A DNA stretch of 64,000 nt from Thiopseudomonas denitrificans (GCF_002866065.1 NZ_LNJZ01000003.1:200667-264666); one strand, 5' to 3'; shown: positions 1-8,470, counted from the stretch's first letter. Made by a program: numbers and translations. The notes: a model not told the origin generated them from the letters alone.

Positions 1-437
1 ATCAGGTCAGGGTTGAATACGGTGACACGGCAGCGCGCGGTGATGCCGGTCCAGGTACCGTCGGTGGCGCGGTAGGTTTCGCGCACCTGGTCCAGGGTTG
101 CCTGTGGCAGCTGGGCTAGCATGTTGCGCTCGGCCAGCGCGGCTACGGGAGGGCTTTCTTCGGAGTAGAACACGTCGGCGGGCGAGCGCTTGCCCTCTTC
201 AATGATCTGGTTGGCCAGCTGGATACTGTTGCCGGTACGGATCTTTACCTGGATGCCGGTGGCCTTGGTGAAGGCGTCGACAATGGCCTGGGTGGTTTTT
301 TCATGCTGGCCGCTGTACAGGGTCAGGGTTTGCACTTCGGCAGCGTTGGCCAGGTTCAGGGCGGGCATGCCCATCATCAGGCCGCCACCGACCAGCAGGC
401 TGTTGCGCAAAAATGTACGGCGATTGAAATCAGTCAT
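1..437 (-). CDS. Ferric iron ABC transporter periplasmic binding protein, N-terminal part (cut by window edge)
   Basis: Start ATG is at 437 and the frame is still open at base 1, so only about 145 residues are visible. The N-terminus ([14 protein letters not shown]...) carries a twin-arginine motif, a hydrophobic core and an Ala-rich cleavage region, so Tat export is expected. The mature part begins [15 protein letters not shown] and contains [13 protein letters not shown], which resembles the FutA/AfuA/FbpA family of periplasmic Fe(III) binding proteins. Such proteins hand iron to an inner-membrane ABC importer; the partner genes would lie outside the window. A Fur-like box lies about 40 bases upstream and supports an iron role. 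The exact ligand remains an inference. Confidence 0.8.
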   Translation of the reverse strand, partial: MTDFNRRTFLRNSLLVGGGLMMGMPALNLANAAEVQTLTLYSGQHEKTTQAIVDAFTKATGIQVKIRTGNSIQLANQIIEEGKRSPADVFYSEESPPVAALAERNMLAQLPQATLDQVRETYRATDGTWTGITARCRVTVFNPDL

Positions 438-475
438 GGAATGGGCCTCCGTAAAAAGTGTGCGCAGGGTAACAC

Positions 476-492
476 AAATGAGAACAATTATC
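476..492 (-). promoter_or_regulatory. Fur-like box
   Basis: The 17 bases AAATGAGAACAATTATC match 13 of 17 positions of the core Fur palindrome (TAATGATAATCATTATC). The site lies 39-55 bases upstream of the start of the ferric-binding protein gene, where a repressor would block its promoter. This is a match by eye and has not been scored against a matrix. Confidence 0.55.
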
Positions 493-630
493 TTTGTGGT
501 AGTACAAGGAAATCTGTAAATAGTGTAAGGCCTGATCTGGCCGCCAGCCTGCTGTCGTGTTACGGAAAGAAGGTGGCCTGGGCAAAGAAGCGCCCGGAAA
601 AAGCTGCAGTGCCCAATGCCGAAAATTGTG

Positions 631-636
631 TATAAT
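631..636 (+). promoter_or_regulatory. -10 element of the tRNA-Arg promoter
   Basis: A perfect TATAAT lies 10 bases before the mature tRNA 5' end. It is followed by a GC-rich stretch (GCGCGCC), the kind of discriminator typical of stringently controlled stable-RNA promoters. No convincing -35 hexamer is visible 16-18 bases upstream. Confidence 0.6.
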
Positions 637-645
637 GCGCGCCAC

Positions 646-722
646 GCACTCGTAGCTCAGCTGGATAGAGTACTGCCCTCCGAAGGCAGGGGTCGTGGGT
701 TCGAATCCCGCCGAGTGCGCCA
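646..722 (+). tRNA. tRNA-Arg (anticodon CCG)
   Basis: The 77-base cloverleaf folds with acceptor GCACTCG/CGAGTGC, a D arm AGCTCAGCTGGATAGAGT, an anticodon stem CTGCC/GGCAG around loop CTCCGAA, and a T arm GTGGGTTCGAATCCCGC. The discriminator G and CCA are genomically encoded. The anticodon CCG reads CGG arginine codons. It is a single tRNA behind its own -10 element. Confidence 0.97.
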
Positions 723-817
723 TTCTTGCTTGTATATCAGTCGGTTACAGTTTAAAGGTCAGCTGATATTGCTCCCGAAAAGTGTTGCTGATGCCTTGCA
801 AGGCGTCTGGGCACAGT

Positions 818-2014
818 CTAGCGGTTACGCTTTTCCCGGTACATGACCTGATCGGCGCGGGCCAGCAAGGCAGTGCTGCTTTCACCATCATCAGGAAACA
901 GGGCGTAACCTATACTGACGCCCACCTGCAGCTGCTGGTCCCTGAACGCGTATGGCTGCTCAATGCGCTGACGAATTTTCTCGGCCAGATGCGTAACGGC
1001 GCTGCGGTCGCCGGCTTCTTCGGCCACTACGACAAACTCGTCACCGCCCAGGCGCACCGCCACATCCGTATCGCGCAGCAGTTCGTGCAAGCGCTCGCCG
1101 ACTTGCTGAAGCACCACATCGCCGGCAGCGTGGCCCCACGTATCATTGACCGGCTTGAAGTCATTCAGGTCCAGCAGGAACACACAGCCGGCCTGGCCGC
1201 TCCTGTGGCTGCGGGCCAGTGCCCGTGTCAGTACATCTTCCAGTCTCAGGCGGTTGCCCAGGCCGGTCAGGCTGTCCGTGTGTGCCATGTCGTGCAAGGT
1301 TGCCTGTTGCTGTTTGAGCTGGGTAATGACGTCGTACAGTTCCTGCATCAGGTCATCATAGGCATGCATGACCTGGCCAAGCTCGTTGTCTTGTGTGGCA
1401 GCGGCACCTGCGCTAACCAGCGGGCTGTCCGTGCGGTTCTTGTTCTGCTCGATGATGATCTGGAAGCGCTGCAACGGATTGCTGATCAGGCGGCGGAAAA
1501 TCAGCAGCGTAATGCACAGCATGCTGGCCAGCAGGGCCGCCAGCAACATCAGGTAACGCCAGAAATTATCAGCCAGTCCGGTCTGGATGGACTGTGATTT
1601 GAACAGTACTTCCAGGGTGCCGACATAAAAACCGCGTCCTTTTTCGTCCAGGTATTCCAGCGTAAAAACTTCCACGGAGTCCGGGTTGTCTGCGAGCTGC
1701 GCATCGCCGGCCTGCAAGATCTGTTCGCGGCATGCTTCATTGATCTGCACCCAGGCAATGCCGGTTTGGTACATCATGGCGACCAAAATGCCTTCCACGG
1801 TGTTGTTGTCACAGTCCCAGAGCGGCTTTACCAGCGCTTCACGGTAAGACTGCAGCATGCTTTCTTTCTGCAGGGCAAGATCGCTTTGCTGCTGGCTCCA
1901 GGTAATCCAGACGGTACCCAGCCCGGCCAGCATGAATGCCAGCAGTACGGGGAAAGTCAGCGACAGCACAAACTGCCGGAACAGGGTGCTGCTGCGCGTG
2001 ATGGGCTTTTTCAT
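818..2014 (-). CDS. Membrane-anchored GGDEF diguanylate cyclase
   Basis: This 398-residue protein should make c-di-GMP from GTP. Residues about 10-35 and 155-180 are membrane segments around a periplasmic sensor region of about 120 residues. A HAMP-like linker follows, then a GGDEF domain with the intact signature GGDEF at 323-327. RDTD at 314-317, five residues before it, fits the RxxD inhibitory site, so product feedback is likely. The start overlaps the stop of the upstream periplasmic binding protein by four bases (ATGA), so the two are co-translated. By analogy with other binding-protein/cyclase pairs, the binding protein may deliver its ligand signal to the periplasmic domain; that link is inferred. 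Confidence 0.9.
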   Translation of the reverse strand: MKKPITRSSTLFRQFVLSLTFPVLLAFMLAGLGTVWITWSQQQSDLALQKESMLQSYREALVKPLWDCDNNTVEGILVAMMYQTGIAWVQINEACREQILQAGDAQLADNPDSVEVFTLEYLDEKGRGFYVGTLEVLFKSQSIQTGLADNFWRYLMLLAALLASMLCITLLIFRRLISNPLQRFQIIIEQNKNRTDSPLVSAGAAATQDNELGQVMHAYDDLMQELYDVITQLKQQQATLHDMAHTDSLTGLGNRLRLEDVLTRALARSHRSGQAGCVFLLDLNDFKPVNDTWGHAAGDVVLQQVGERLHELLRDTDVAVRLGGDEFVVVAEEAGDRSAVTHLAEKIRQRIEQPYAFRDQQLQVGVSIGYALFPDDGESSTALLARADQVMYREKRNR

Positions 2015-2916
2015 TTCTGCAGGGGCCTGATCAGCAAATGCCGCCAGTGTGCCGGAATGACTTCCAGACTGTAGTACGGGTTGGCCAGGTCAATGATGGT
2101 GCGACCGGCCAGCATTGCCTCTGAAGGTGCCTGCCGGTGCTGCTCCCAGATGCGCAGAAACTCGCCGCTCTCGATCAGCCTTTCAAAGCCCCGTTCCAGG
2201 ACGGCATGAACATGGGGCAGGTCTGCTGTAACCCAGACAAACCTGAACCAGGGGTACCGGATGATCAGGTACGGTTCCAGCGTGACCTCTGCGTAGAGCT
2301 GACGATAGTGGTCGAGAAAATAATTGAATGTTTCCACCAGTCCGACCGGATACAGGTCCATGACTCCGGCATCGATCTGGCGGGCAAAAACATCCTGCGT
2401 CCAGTCCTTGATTTCATGGGTCGGGATGCCGGCGTGGTGATAGATATCCAGATCGGACCAGCCTTCGCCCTGGCCAATGATGATGTTTTTCAGGTCTGCA
2501 CTGGTGCGCACCTGTGCCATGGCGTCACGCCGGCTGTTGACGGTAAGGCCGATACGATAACCCAGCAAACCACGGTCCAGCGGCACGGGAATCATCAGCA
2601 GCTTGCCCTCTTTCACCAGCTGCAGCCGCTCTGCGCTGGCCGGAATCATGCTGACATGTATCTGCCTGCTGTCCATCAGGGACTGTACACGGCGCTCGTT
2701 TCCGATCGGTGCATCATCCGGTTGCACTTCCAGGCCACCGGCTTCGAAAGCGGCCAGAACCAGCGCACGGGCATGGGCCAGGTGCGCCTCGTTCTGCACC
2801 ACCAGCCTGACCGGAGCCGCCTGGGCCGGTGCCAGTGCAATCAGCAAGAGCAACCCCGGCAGAGACCTGAATGGCAAAAGGGTACGCAAGCTGCAAAAAA
2901 TGCCTGAATGACTCAT
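2011..2916 (-). CDS. Periplasmic solute-binding-like protein, partner of the diguanylate cyclase
   Basis: About 301 residues from ATG 2916. The longer frame begins with TTG at 2949 and is less likely; an AAGG sequence lies about 10 bases before the ATG. It has a signal peptide (SLPGLLLLIALAPAQAA) and then a fold resembling family 3 type periplasmic binding proteins, with features such as PVRLVVQNE, LDRGLLGYRIGLTVN and NIIIGQGEGWSDLDIY. No permease or ATPase is adjacent. Instead it overlaps the downstream GGDEF gene by four bases, so it probably senses a small molecule rather than importing it. The ligand cannot be read from the sequence. Confidence 0.75.
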   Translation of the reverse strand: MSHSGIFCSLRTLLPFRSLPGLLLLIALAPAQAAPVRLVVQNEAHLAHARALVLAAFEAGGLEVQPDDAPIGNERRVQSLMDSRQIHVSMIPASAERLQLVKEGKLLMIPVPLDRGLLGYRIGLTVNSRRDAMAQVRTSADLKNIIIGQGEGWSDLDIYHHAGIPTHEIKDWTQDVFARQIDAGVMDLYPVGLVETFNYFLDHYRQLYAEVTLEPYLIIRYPWFRFVWVTADLPHVHAVLERGFERLIESGEFLRIWEQHRQAPSEAMLAGRTIIDLANPYYSLEVIPAHWRHLLIRPLQK

Positions 2917-3058
2917 GAATACGCCTTGCATATGGCCGTAAAAAAACAAAGCCTTTGTTGCGTATCATACCTTGCGGCCTGTCAAATTGCCGCTATTCAT
3001 GGCTTGTGGGCAGGGCAGCCGGTTAAATGCGTTGTAGCTCTTGTAAAGGTATCGTATA

Positions 3059-4237
3059 TCACACCAGCCTGGCACTGGCCGGGTCATAGGTAGCCCCCGC
3101 TATCGTTCCATCCATGATGCGCTGCACAGCCTCGTCTATCACATGCAGCGGCACCAGAAACCACTCTCTGGGTTTGACCGGATGGCCAAAGCGGTCTTCG
3201 ATGGTCAACTCCAGCTGGGCAGGCGCGAAGATCCTGTGAAACAGCGCTTCCATCTTGTGCTTGTTAATGCCGACCAGCTTATAGGTGGCGACCACTTCAA
3301 CCTCGGCCAGCAGATAGGTTGCCTCGTGAGCGGCATTAGCGATGCGGGTTGCAACCTTGCCGCCGGTGACGCCGATTTTATGAATCAGCTCGCGGTGTTC
3401 GGCCACGAAGGGGTGCTGCGACTGGCTGCGTAGCACATAGATGGTGCCGCTTTCGATATCGCCGTCTTCTTCAACGCCGCTGAACAGGGGGCCGGCGTCC
3501 GGCTCGGTGATACGGCGGCTGCTTTCGTCTTTGTACAGGGCGCGCACCAGTGACAGGCGCAGCAGGGCAGCTTCGGTCTTGTTGGAAAAAATCACTCGCA
3601 AACGGGCGTCTTTTTTGCCCTGGGGTGAATCAAACTCTTCACCCTCTTCGGCGACATAAGCCGTTTGCCCGTCCAGCACAAACCATTGGCCTACTTCGAT
3701 GCTGGTGTCGTTGCCAAATGGCATGGTTTTGCGCACGCCGCTGCCCAGGTCGGCTGCTATCTGCTTGAACAACGGCTGAAAACGCTCAAAGTCCTTGCAG
3801 CTTTCCCGGTTGGCAATTTCTTCTGCCGCGCGTTTTTCTGCTGTAGAGCGCACATGTTTGAGGGTGGTCAGCTCTGATGCTGCCGGCTCAATGCCCAGCT
3901 CGGCCAGCAGTGCATCATCATCCAGCGCATCCAGGTCGGGCGTGCTGTCGGCGGTGGTGGTCAGCAAACCCTGATGATCCAGCGCCTCCACCAGCTCCCG
4001 GCATTCTTCAAGGCTGCGCAGGCGCTCCAGTCGCACGGCGTACAGGCGCTCAAAAATATCACCGCTTTCCAGATGCAACGGCGCGCGCCCATGCTGCTCA
4101 TAAAAGCGCTGAATCTCTTCAAAGCCGGCAATGATGCGCTCCTGACGTGGCGTTAACGCCTTTTGCGGTTTGACTTCAACTTCGATGCCCAGCGCGGCCA
4201 GCAGCTCATCGTCTTCGGCAGTAAAATTCTTAGGCAT
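3059..4237 (-). CDS. GIY-YIG (T5orf172/MUG113-like) nuclease-like protein of the defence island
   Basis: A 392-residue protein. The C-terminal third resembles the T5orf172 branch of GIY-YIG nucleases: IYVL at 266-269 for the GIY strand, KIG at 287-289 for YIG, Arg298, and Glu330 as candidate metal ligand. The N-terminal 260 residues match nothing I recognise. They contain a short duplicated motif, DDxLLAxLGIE, at 9-19 and 107-117. The gene starts inside the end of the upstream helicase gene (eight-base overlap 4230-4237), so the two are translationally coupled. The likely role is the DNA-cutting partner of the helicase; that is inferred from context and catalytic residues only. Confidence 0.75.
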   Translation of the reverse strand: MPKNFTAEDDELLAALGIEVEVKPQKALTPRQERIIAGFEEIQRFYEQHGRAPLHLESGDIFERLYAVRLERLRSLEECRELVEALDHQGLLTTTADSTPDLDALDDDALLAELGIEPAASELTTLKHVRSTAEKRAAEEIANRESCKDFERFQPLFKQIAADLGSGVRKTMPFGNDTSIEVGQWFVLDGQTAYVAEEGEEFDSPQGKKDARLRVIFSNKTEAALLRLSLVRALYKDESSRRITEPDAGPLFSGVEEDGDIESGTIYVLRSQSQHPFVAEHRELIHKIGVTGGKVATRIANAAHEATYLLAEVEVVATYKLVGINKHKMEALFHRIFAPAQLELTIEDRFGHPVKPREWFLVPLHVIDEAVQRIMDGTIAGATYDPASARLV

Positions 4238-6293
4238 TCAGGGTTCCTGCTTTCATGCGGGCCAGAAAGGCTACGCCTTCGGCCATTTTGCGCTCCCAGG
4301 GATCGTTGGCAGTCAGCTCCGGCAGGCGGCCACGGTCCTGCTTGAAAGCGACGGCCCGGCGCGCCAGCTCACGCGCTTCGTCCGGGGTCAGGCTAATGTG
4401 TTTTCTGGAAATTTCCTCGGCAATCTGCTTGAGGCGCTCCTCGCTCATGGTTTTGGCCAGAATGGCGTAGGCCTCGCTGAACGGGTTGATGCGGTCAATC
4501 AGGTCAATATCCAGCTCGCGCACATCCATGGCAAATTTGCGCACGCCGGTAATCAGCGCGGTATTGAGACCGGGTTCGCTGCTTCCGGCAGCTGTCGTTT
4601 CCATGCCAGTCAGCGCCAGCTTGGCTTGCTGCACAGTGTTCAGGGCGGCCACCGCATGCTGGCGCACAGCTTCCTGATCCCTGGCATCCAACTCGGGGTA
4701 GCGCTCCTTGATGATCTTGCCCATACGCAGCTGGGTCAGTTCTTCGGGAATGATGTCCTCATTGAACAGGCCGTGCTCAATGGTGATTTTGTCCTGCACA
4801 AAACTGGCAATCACTTCGTTCAGGTCTTCCTCGCAAATGCGCCGGGCCTCCTGGCTGGCCGGTTCGACCAGACCCTTGATCTCGATCTGGAATTTTCCGG
4901 TTTCCTCGTTCACGCCCACATTGCATCTGTCGGGGTTATAGCCGCCTTCGCCATAATCAAAGCCGGCTTGTGGCCCGCTGGCGGGGGTTTTGGCCCTGAA
5001 CTCAAAGCGCGGTGCCAATACTTGCTCCATCAGCAGGCTGGCAGCAATGGCTTTCAGAGTATCGTTGACCGCCTCGGATACGCTGTCTGCCGTGGCGTCC
5101 GGCTCGGCAATCAGGTTGGTAAAGCGGGCGCGCTGTTTGCCGGGCGCATCCCGGGTGGCGCGGCCAATAATCTGTACGATTTCGGTCAGGCTGGAGCGAT
5201 AACCGACCGTCAGCGCGTGCTCGCACCAGATCCAGTCAAAGCCTTCTTTGGCCATGCCCAGCGCAATGATGATATCCACGTGGTCGCGGTTGTTTTTCTG
5301 CTCCGGGTCTTTCAGGGCAGCGGATACCCTGTCCCTTTTGTTGGGGTCGTCATCCACCAGATCGGCAATGCGCAACAGCTGGCCTTGCGCGGTTTTCACC
5401 ATCTGAAAGCCGGTGTGTGCATCGGTGCCCTGCCACTCGCCCAGCATCTCGATGATGTGCTCCACCTCGCGGATTTTGTCCTTGGTGCTTTCCCGCGAGT
5501 TGACGTTGGGAATGTGCAGGATGGTTTTTTCGGTCGGGTCCAGCACCTTGAGAATGTCATCCACGTAGGCACCGGAGTAAAAGTAGTAGCCTATATCCAG
5601 CTGTTTCAGGTGCTCGTAGCCGTTAAGCTGCTCATAGTAGGTGTAGGTCACGGTATTGAAGCGGGCTTCGTCTTCGGGCGACAACACCGCCTCGGCATCG
5701 CCACGGAAATAGGAACCGGTCATGGCGACGATATGCACCTTGTCGCGGGCAATCAGCTCCTTGAGCTGGGCACCCAGAATATTGTCCGGGTTGGCCGACA
5801 CATGGTGAAACTCGTCCACGGCAATCAGCCGGTTGTCGAATGCTTCCACGCCCAGCTGCTCCACCGCGAAACGAAAGGTGGCATGGGTACATACCAACGT
5901 GCGGTCATCGCTTTGCAAAAACACGCCCAGCGATTTGACCTTGCCGCCATTGTCGCTGCCCGGCGCGTTACATAGGTTCCATTTGGGCTCTACCGTCCAG
6001 TCGGCCCAGAAGCCAAATTTTGATAGCGGCTCGTCATGGAAACTGGAGCCGATGGACTTTTCCGGCACCACAATAATCGCCTGTTTCAGCCCCTGGTTAT
6101 GCAGCTTGTCCAGCGCAATAAACATCAGCGCCCGGCTTTTACCCGAAGCCGGCGGCGACTTGATCAGCAGATACTGCTCGCCACGGCGCTCATAGGCACG
6201 CTCCTGCAACGCCCGCATGCCCAGGCTGTTGGAGCGGGTCGAGCTGCCATTGCTGGCGTAATTGACAGAGACGGATGGAACGCTTTTGGTCAT
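4230..6293 (-). CDS. SF2 DEAD/DEAH-type helicase (restriction helicase-like)
   Basis: A 687-residue protein with the core motifs of a superfamily 2 ATP-dependent translocase: Walker A KSPPASGKS near 45-53, motif II DEFHH at 160-164, motif III AMTGS at 190-194, and motif VI QIIGRATRD at 374-382. The rest (from about 400) is helical and unassigned. The order resembles type III restriction Res subunits and phage-defence helicases more than housekeeping RNA helicases. ATG 6293 is preceded by AGGGA at suitable spacing. It overlaps the GIY-YIG gene downstream and follows the AbiE pair by 53 bases. Role inferred: moves along DNA and guides the coupled nuclease. Confidence 0.85.
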   Translation of the reverse strand: MTKSVPSVSVNYASNGSSTRSNSLGMRALQERAYERRGEQYLLIKSPPASGKSRALMFIALDKLHNQGLKQAIIVVPEKSIGSSFHDEPLSKFGFWADWTVEPKWNLCNAPGSDNGGKVKSLGVFLQSDDRTLVCTHATFRFAVEQLGVEAFDNRLIAVDEFHHVSANPDNILGAQLKELIARDKVHIVAMTGSYFRGDAEAVLSPEDEARFNTVTYTYYEQLNGYEHLKQLDIGYYFYSGAYVDDILKVLDPTEKTILHIPNVNSRESTKDKIREVEHIIEMLGEWQGTDAHTGFQMVKTAQGQLLRIADLVDDDPNKRDRVSAALKDPEQKNNRDHVDIIIALGMAKEGFDWIWCEHALTVGYRSSLTEIVQIIGRATRDAPGKQRARFTNLIAEPDATADSVSEAVNDTLKAIAASLLMEQVLAPRFEFRAKTPASGPQAGFDYGEGGYNPDRCNVGVNEETGKFQIEIKGLVEPASQEARRICEEDLNEVIASFVQDKITIEHGLFNEDIIPEELTQLRMGKIIKERYPELDARDQEAVRQHAVAALNTVQQAKLALTGMETTAAGSSEPGLNTALITGVRKFAMDVRELDIDLIDRINPFSEAYAILAKTMSEERLKQIAEEISRKHISLTPDEARELARRAVAFKQDRGRLPELTANDPWERKMAEGVAFLARMKAGTLNA

Positions 6294-6346
6294 GTTGATT
6301 CCCTACAATTGGTGTGCGCGTGCCGTGCGTAAAAACGGGTATAGAC

Positions 6347-7327
6347 TCACACCGTATTAATCGTATTTTGCAACTTTTGCAGATCATTCATTAGCGTTAT
6401 AAAGTCCGGTGTCTCACCAAACAGCATTTCCTGCATGGCCTGATAGTCTTTTTTGAGCAAATCCAGATGCTTAGGTGCTGGCAGCAGTCTTATCTGTGCC
6501 GGGGTGGCGGTGTTGTAACTTGCCCAGCCAACCGGATAAAACTGCTGTTTGAACTGAACAACCTCGGCCAGCAAGCCGGCATTTTGAATAAACGCATCAA
6601 TGGCCGAATGCTGTGCCAGACACCACACATCGTAATAATGCCTGGCATAGCGGCTGGGCAATGGTTTGTTGGCGGGCCGGTGTGCCTCGGCATGCAGGAT
6701 GGTCAGTTTTTCCCAAAAGCTGCGTTCCAGCTTGATGGTGGGTACTTGCACGCCGGGCTGGCTGAACACCTGCGGAAACTTACTGGCCGCATAGCTTTCA
6801 ATCATGCAGTGTTGCATGGGCAACATGGCCGCCAGCGGGCCTATTTCCAGACGGATGACCGGACGCAGATAACCGGCAGCAAATACTGCCGGGTAAAACA
6901 CATTAAGCGTATGCGGGTCTTGATCATCCAGGGCCACCGTGCACACAGGTGAGAAGCTGCTTTGCAGGTCTGGCAGCAACTGCTCCGCAATCAACGCCTG
7001 TGCAGCCTGATTAATTTTGGTGTTCAATTTCTGCTGGCTGGTTTTGCTGCGCTGTGCTGTGGGGTTATCCGCTGACAAACCGCTCCAGTCCAGAATCAGG
7101 TCGATGTCTTCGGAAAAGCGCTCAATCACACCATAGGCTTTGGACAAACTGGTGCCACCTTTGAAGCGCAGCAACTGACCCCATTTGGCATGCTCAAAAA
7201 GCCGTGCCAGCACCCAGACAATCCAGAAGTCTTTTTCCGCAGCGGCTGGAGTAATGCCCATCCGGCTGGCAGTGGCAGCAAACAATTCGCTGCGTTGCTG
7301 GGCACTGACTAAAGCCAGGCGCTTCAT
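6347..7327 (-). CDS. AbiEii-type nucleotidyltransferase toxin
   Basis: A 326-residue protein of the AbiEii/AbiGii family. The nucleotidyltransferase core is visible as FKGGTSLSKAYG followed by SEDIDL, the GGTS and DxD type motifs that bind nucleotide and metal. Known AbiEii-family toxins halt growth by transferring nucleotides to tRNA or other acceptors, and are silenced by the AbiEi antitoxin encoded just upstream. The start overlaps the antitoxin stop by four bases (7324-7327), the usual layout of a type IV toxin-antitoxin operon. The C-terminal domain is less conserved. It sits directly before the helicase/nuclease pair, so the whole block may be one transcript. Confidence 0.88.
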   Translation of the reverse strand: MKRLALVSAQQRSELFAATASRMGITPAAAEKDFWIVWVLARLFEHAKWGQLLRFKGGTSLSKAYGVIERFSEDIDLILDWSGLSADNPTAQRSKTSQQKLNTKINQAAQALIAEQLLPDLQSSFSPVCTVALDDQDPHTLNVFYPAVFAAGYLRPVIRLEIGPLAAMLPMQHCMIESYAASKFPQVFSQPGVQVPTIKLERSFWEKLTILHAEAHRPANKPLPSRYARHYYDVWCLAQHSAIDAFIQNAGLLAEVVQFKQQFYPVGWASYNTATPAQIRLLPAPKHLDLLKKDYQAMQEMLFGETPDFITLMNDLQKLQNTINTV

Positions 7328-7980
7328 CTCGCCTCCTCGCTGCTGGCCAGTTCAAGAATTTGCATGATGGCCTGCTGAATCCAACTGGTTACATACTGGG
7401 TATCGCGTGCAATGGCGTTGCGTATTTTGGCAGGCAGCGGTTTGTCGGGTGCCAGATAGCGGGCAAAGGCTTGCAGCTCGGCCTGACCCACATTGGCGCT
7501 GCCCAGGGAGTCCAGCGCCTGTACCAGCAAGGCACTGTCTTGGCGTTTGGTATTGAGCAGGCTGTAACGGGCTTTTTTGAATTCCAGCTCAACAGCGCCT
7601 ATCAGATAGGCCTTGCTGGAGCCATCACTCAGATAAAGATAACGGGTTGGCACCTGGGTCGATAAGCCCATGATGTTCAGGGCTGCATTACCAGTGACCT
7701 GAATGCTCCAGCCGTACTTGCGAGCCAGGGCGTGGGCAACCTGGTCGATGTCGGGCTCAAGACTTTGCTGAAGCCATTTGCTGTAGCGGGGGTAATCGTA
7801 CAGACCCCGCATAACCCGCCGGATAGTGCCTTTTTGGGCAAGGATGGACAGGCTTTTGTCGATGAGATCGGCATTGCCGAGCAAGGCAAAATCTTTTCTG
7901 GAAAAAGCCCAACCCCTACCATTACCATAAATACGGCTAAGTATTTGGTCTATTGTGCTATTTTCTTTTTTATCCGACAT
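7324..7980 (-). CDS. AbiEi/DUF6088-type antitoxin
   Basis: A 218-residue protein with an N-terminal winged-helix region (about 1-75, including FSRKDFALLGNADLIDKSLS and a GTIRRVMRGLYDYP wing). A C-terminal domain contains VTGNAALNIMGLSTQVP. This matches the AbiEi/DUF6088 group that pairs with AbiEii toxins. In the family the N-terminus binds operator DNA and the C-terminus neutralises the toxin. It precedes and overlaps the toxin gene by four bases. Autoregulation is likely but no clear operator was found upstream. Confidence 0.85.
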   Translation of the reverse strand: MSDKKENSTIDQILSRIYGNGRGWAFSRKDFALLGNADLIDKSLSILAQKGTIRRVMRGLYDYPRYSKWLQQSLEPDIDQVAHALARKYGWSIQVTGNAALNIMGLSTQVPTRYLYLSDGSSKAYLIGAVELEFKKARYSLLNTKRQDSALLVQALDSLGSANVGQAELQAFARYLAPDKPLPAKIRNAIARDTQYVTSWIQQAIMQILELASSEEAR

Positions 7981-8275
7981 TTTTATTCAGGAGTAAGCTG
8001 GGCTTGTTCTGAATGCTAACACAGAGCCAGGCAAAGCTGTAAACCAATATCTGCTCATAAAGCCCGTACCTCATGGAGCGCGCGGTAAAGGCTCATAGAA
8101 AGCTCATAGAGCAGCTTATAACTCGCGGATAATGGCGGAAACACTGGCCTGCTACCGCGCGGTTAGGTGTTATGCGCACGCGCATAACCGCGCATAACCG
8201 CGCACAACCGATCATTCATCAGCGGGCAAAACGTAGTAAGTCCCACGCTTTTCCCCTTTCTGAATTAAACGCCCT
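7981..8275. other. Gene-free stretch with three tandem 10-mers
   Basis: No credible gene is seen. Positions 8181-8210 hold three tandem copies of CGCATAACCG (the third reads CGCACAACCG). Just upstream GCGCGGTTAGG makes an imperfect inverted repeat with TAACCGCGC. GCTCATAGA is also repeated directly at about 8090-8116. The region lies between the AbiE operon promoter side and an Abi_2 remnant, and looks like recombination debris. Confidence 0.5.
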
Positions 8276-8404
8276 TCAGCTGGTTGCGTCCCTAAGTTTA
8301 TCCATAAGGTGCCTGGCTATATTCTCATCAGTAATCAACAAGCCACGCTGCCTGAGCAGTGCAATCTGGGCATCGACATCAATGGGTAGCCTGGTAAATT
8401 TCAT
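8276..8404 (-). pseudogene. Abi_2 (AbiD/AbiF-like) gene remnant
   Basis: From ATG 8404 the frame encodes 42 residues, MKFTRLPIDVDAQIALLRQ onward through RGLLITDENIARHLMDK, then stops. This strongly resembles the first 40 residues of Abi_2 family abortive-infection proteins, which are usually about 300 residues long (LPxxxDQIxLLxxRGLxIxDExxAxxYL). The conserved HEPN-like body is missing and I see no continuation in the other frames downstream. It is therefore a decayed 5' fragment. It retains a leader with a promoter and terminator-like hairpin. Confidence 0.65.
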
Positions 8405-8421
8405 AAGCAAAAGCCTGAAAT

Positions 8422-8470
8422 AAAAAACCCGCCGGGGTGCGCTTCGTTGAGAGGCGTGGCGGGTGTTGTT
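8422..8470 (-). ncRNA. Candidate ~50-nt RNA with strong terminator upstream of the Abi_2 remnant
   Basis: Read on the minus strand, an extended -10 (TGGTACAAT, TACAAT at 8482-8477) is followed within about 12 bases by a stem ACCCGCC/GGCGGGT (8464-8458 with 8433-8427). A T-run ends it at 8426-8422. The predicted transcript is about 50 nt and ends about 20 bases before the Abi_2 start. Abi_2/abiF genes are known to be accompanied by a structured RNA (the abiF motif). Assignment to that class is an inference and needs a covariance search. A plain attenuator is the alternative. Confidence 0.45.

Noticed and set aside
4170-5975. A 601-residue plus-strand frame opposite the helicase
   Set aside because: It is the complement of a gene with clear helicase motifs; the frame is open only because of codon composition.
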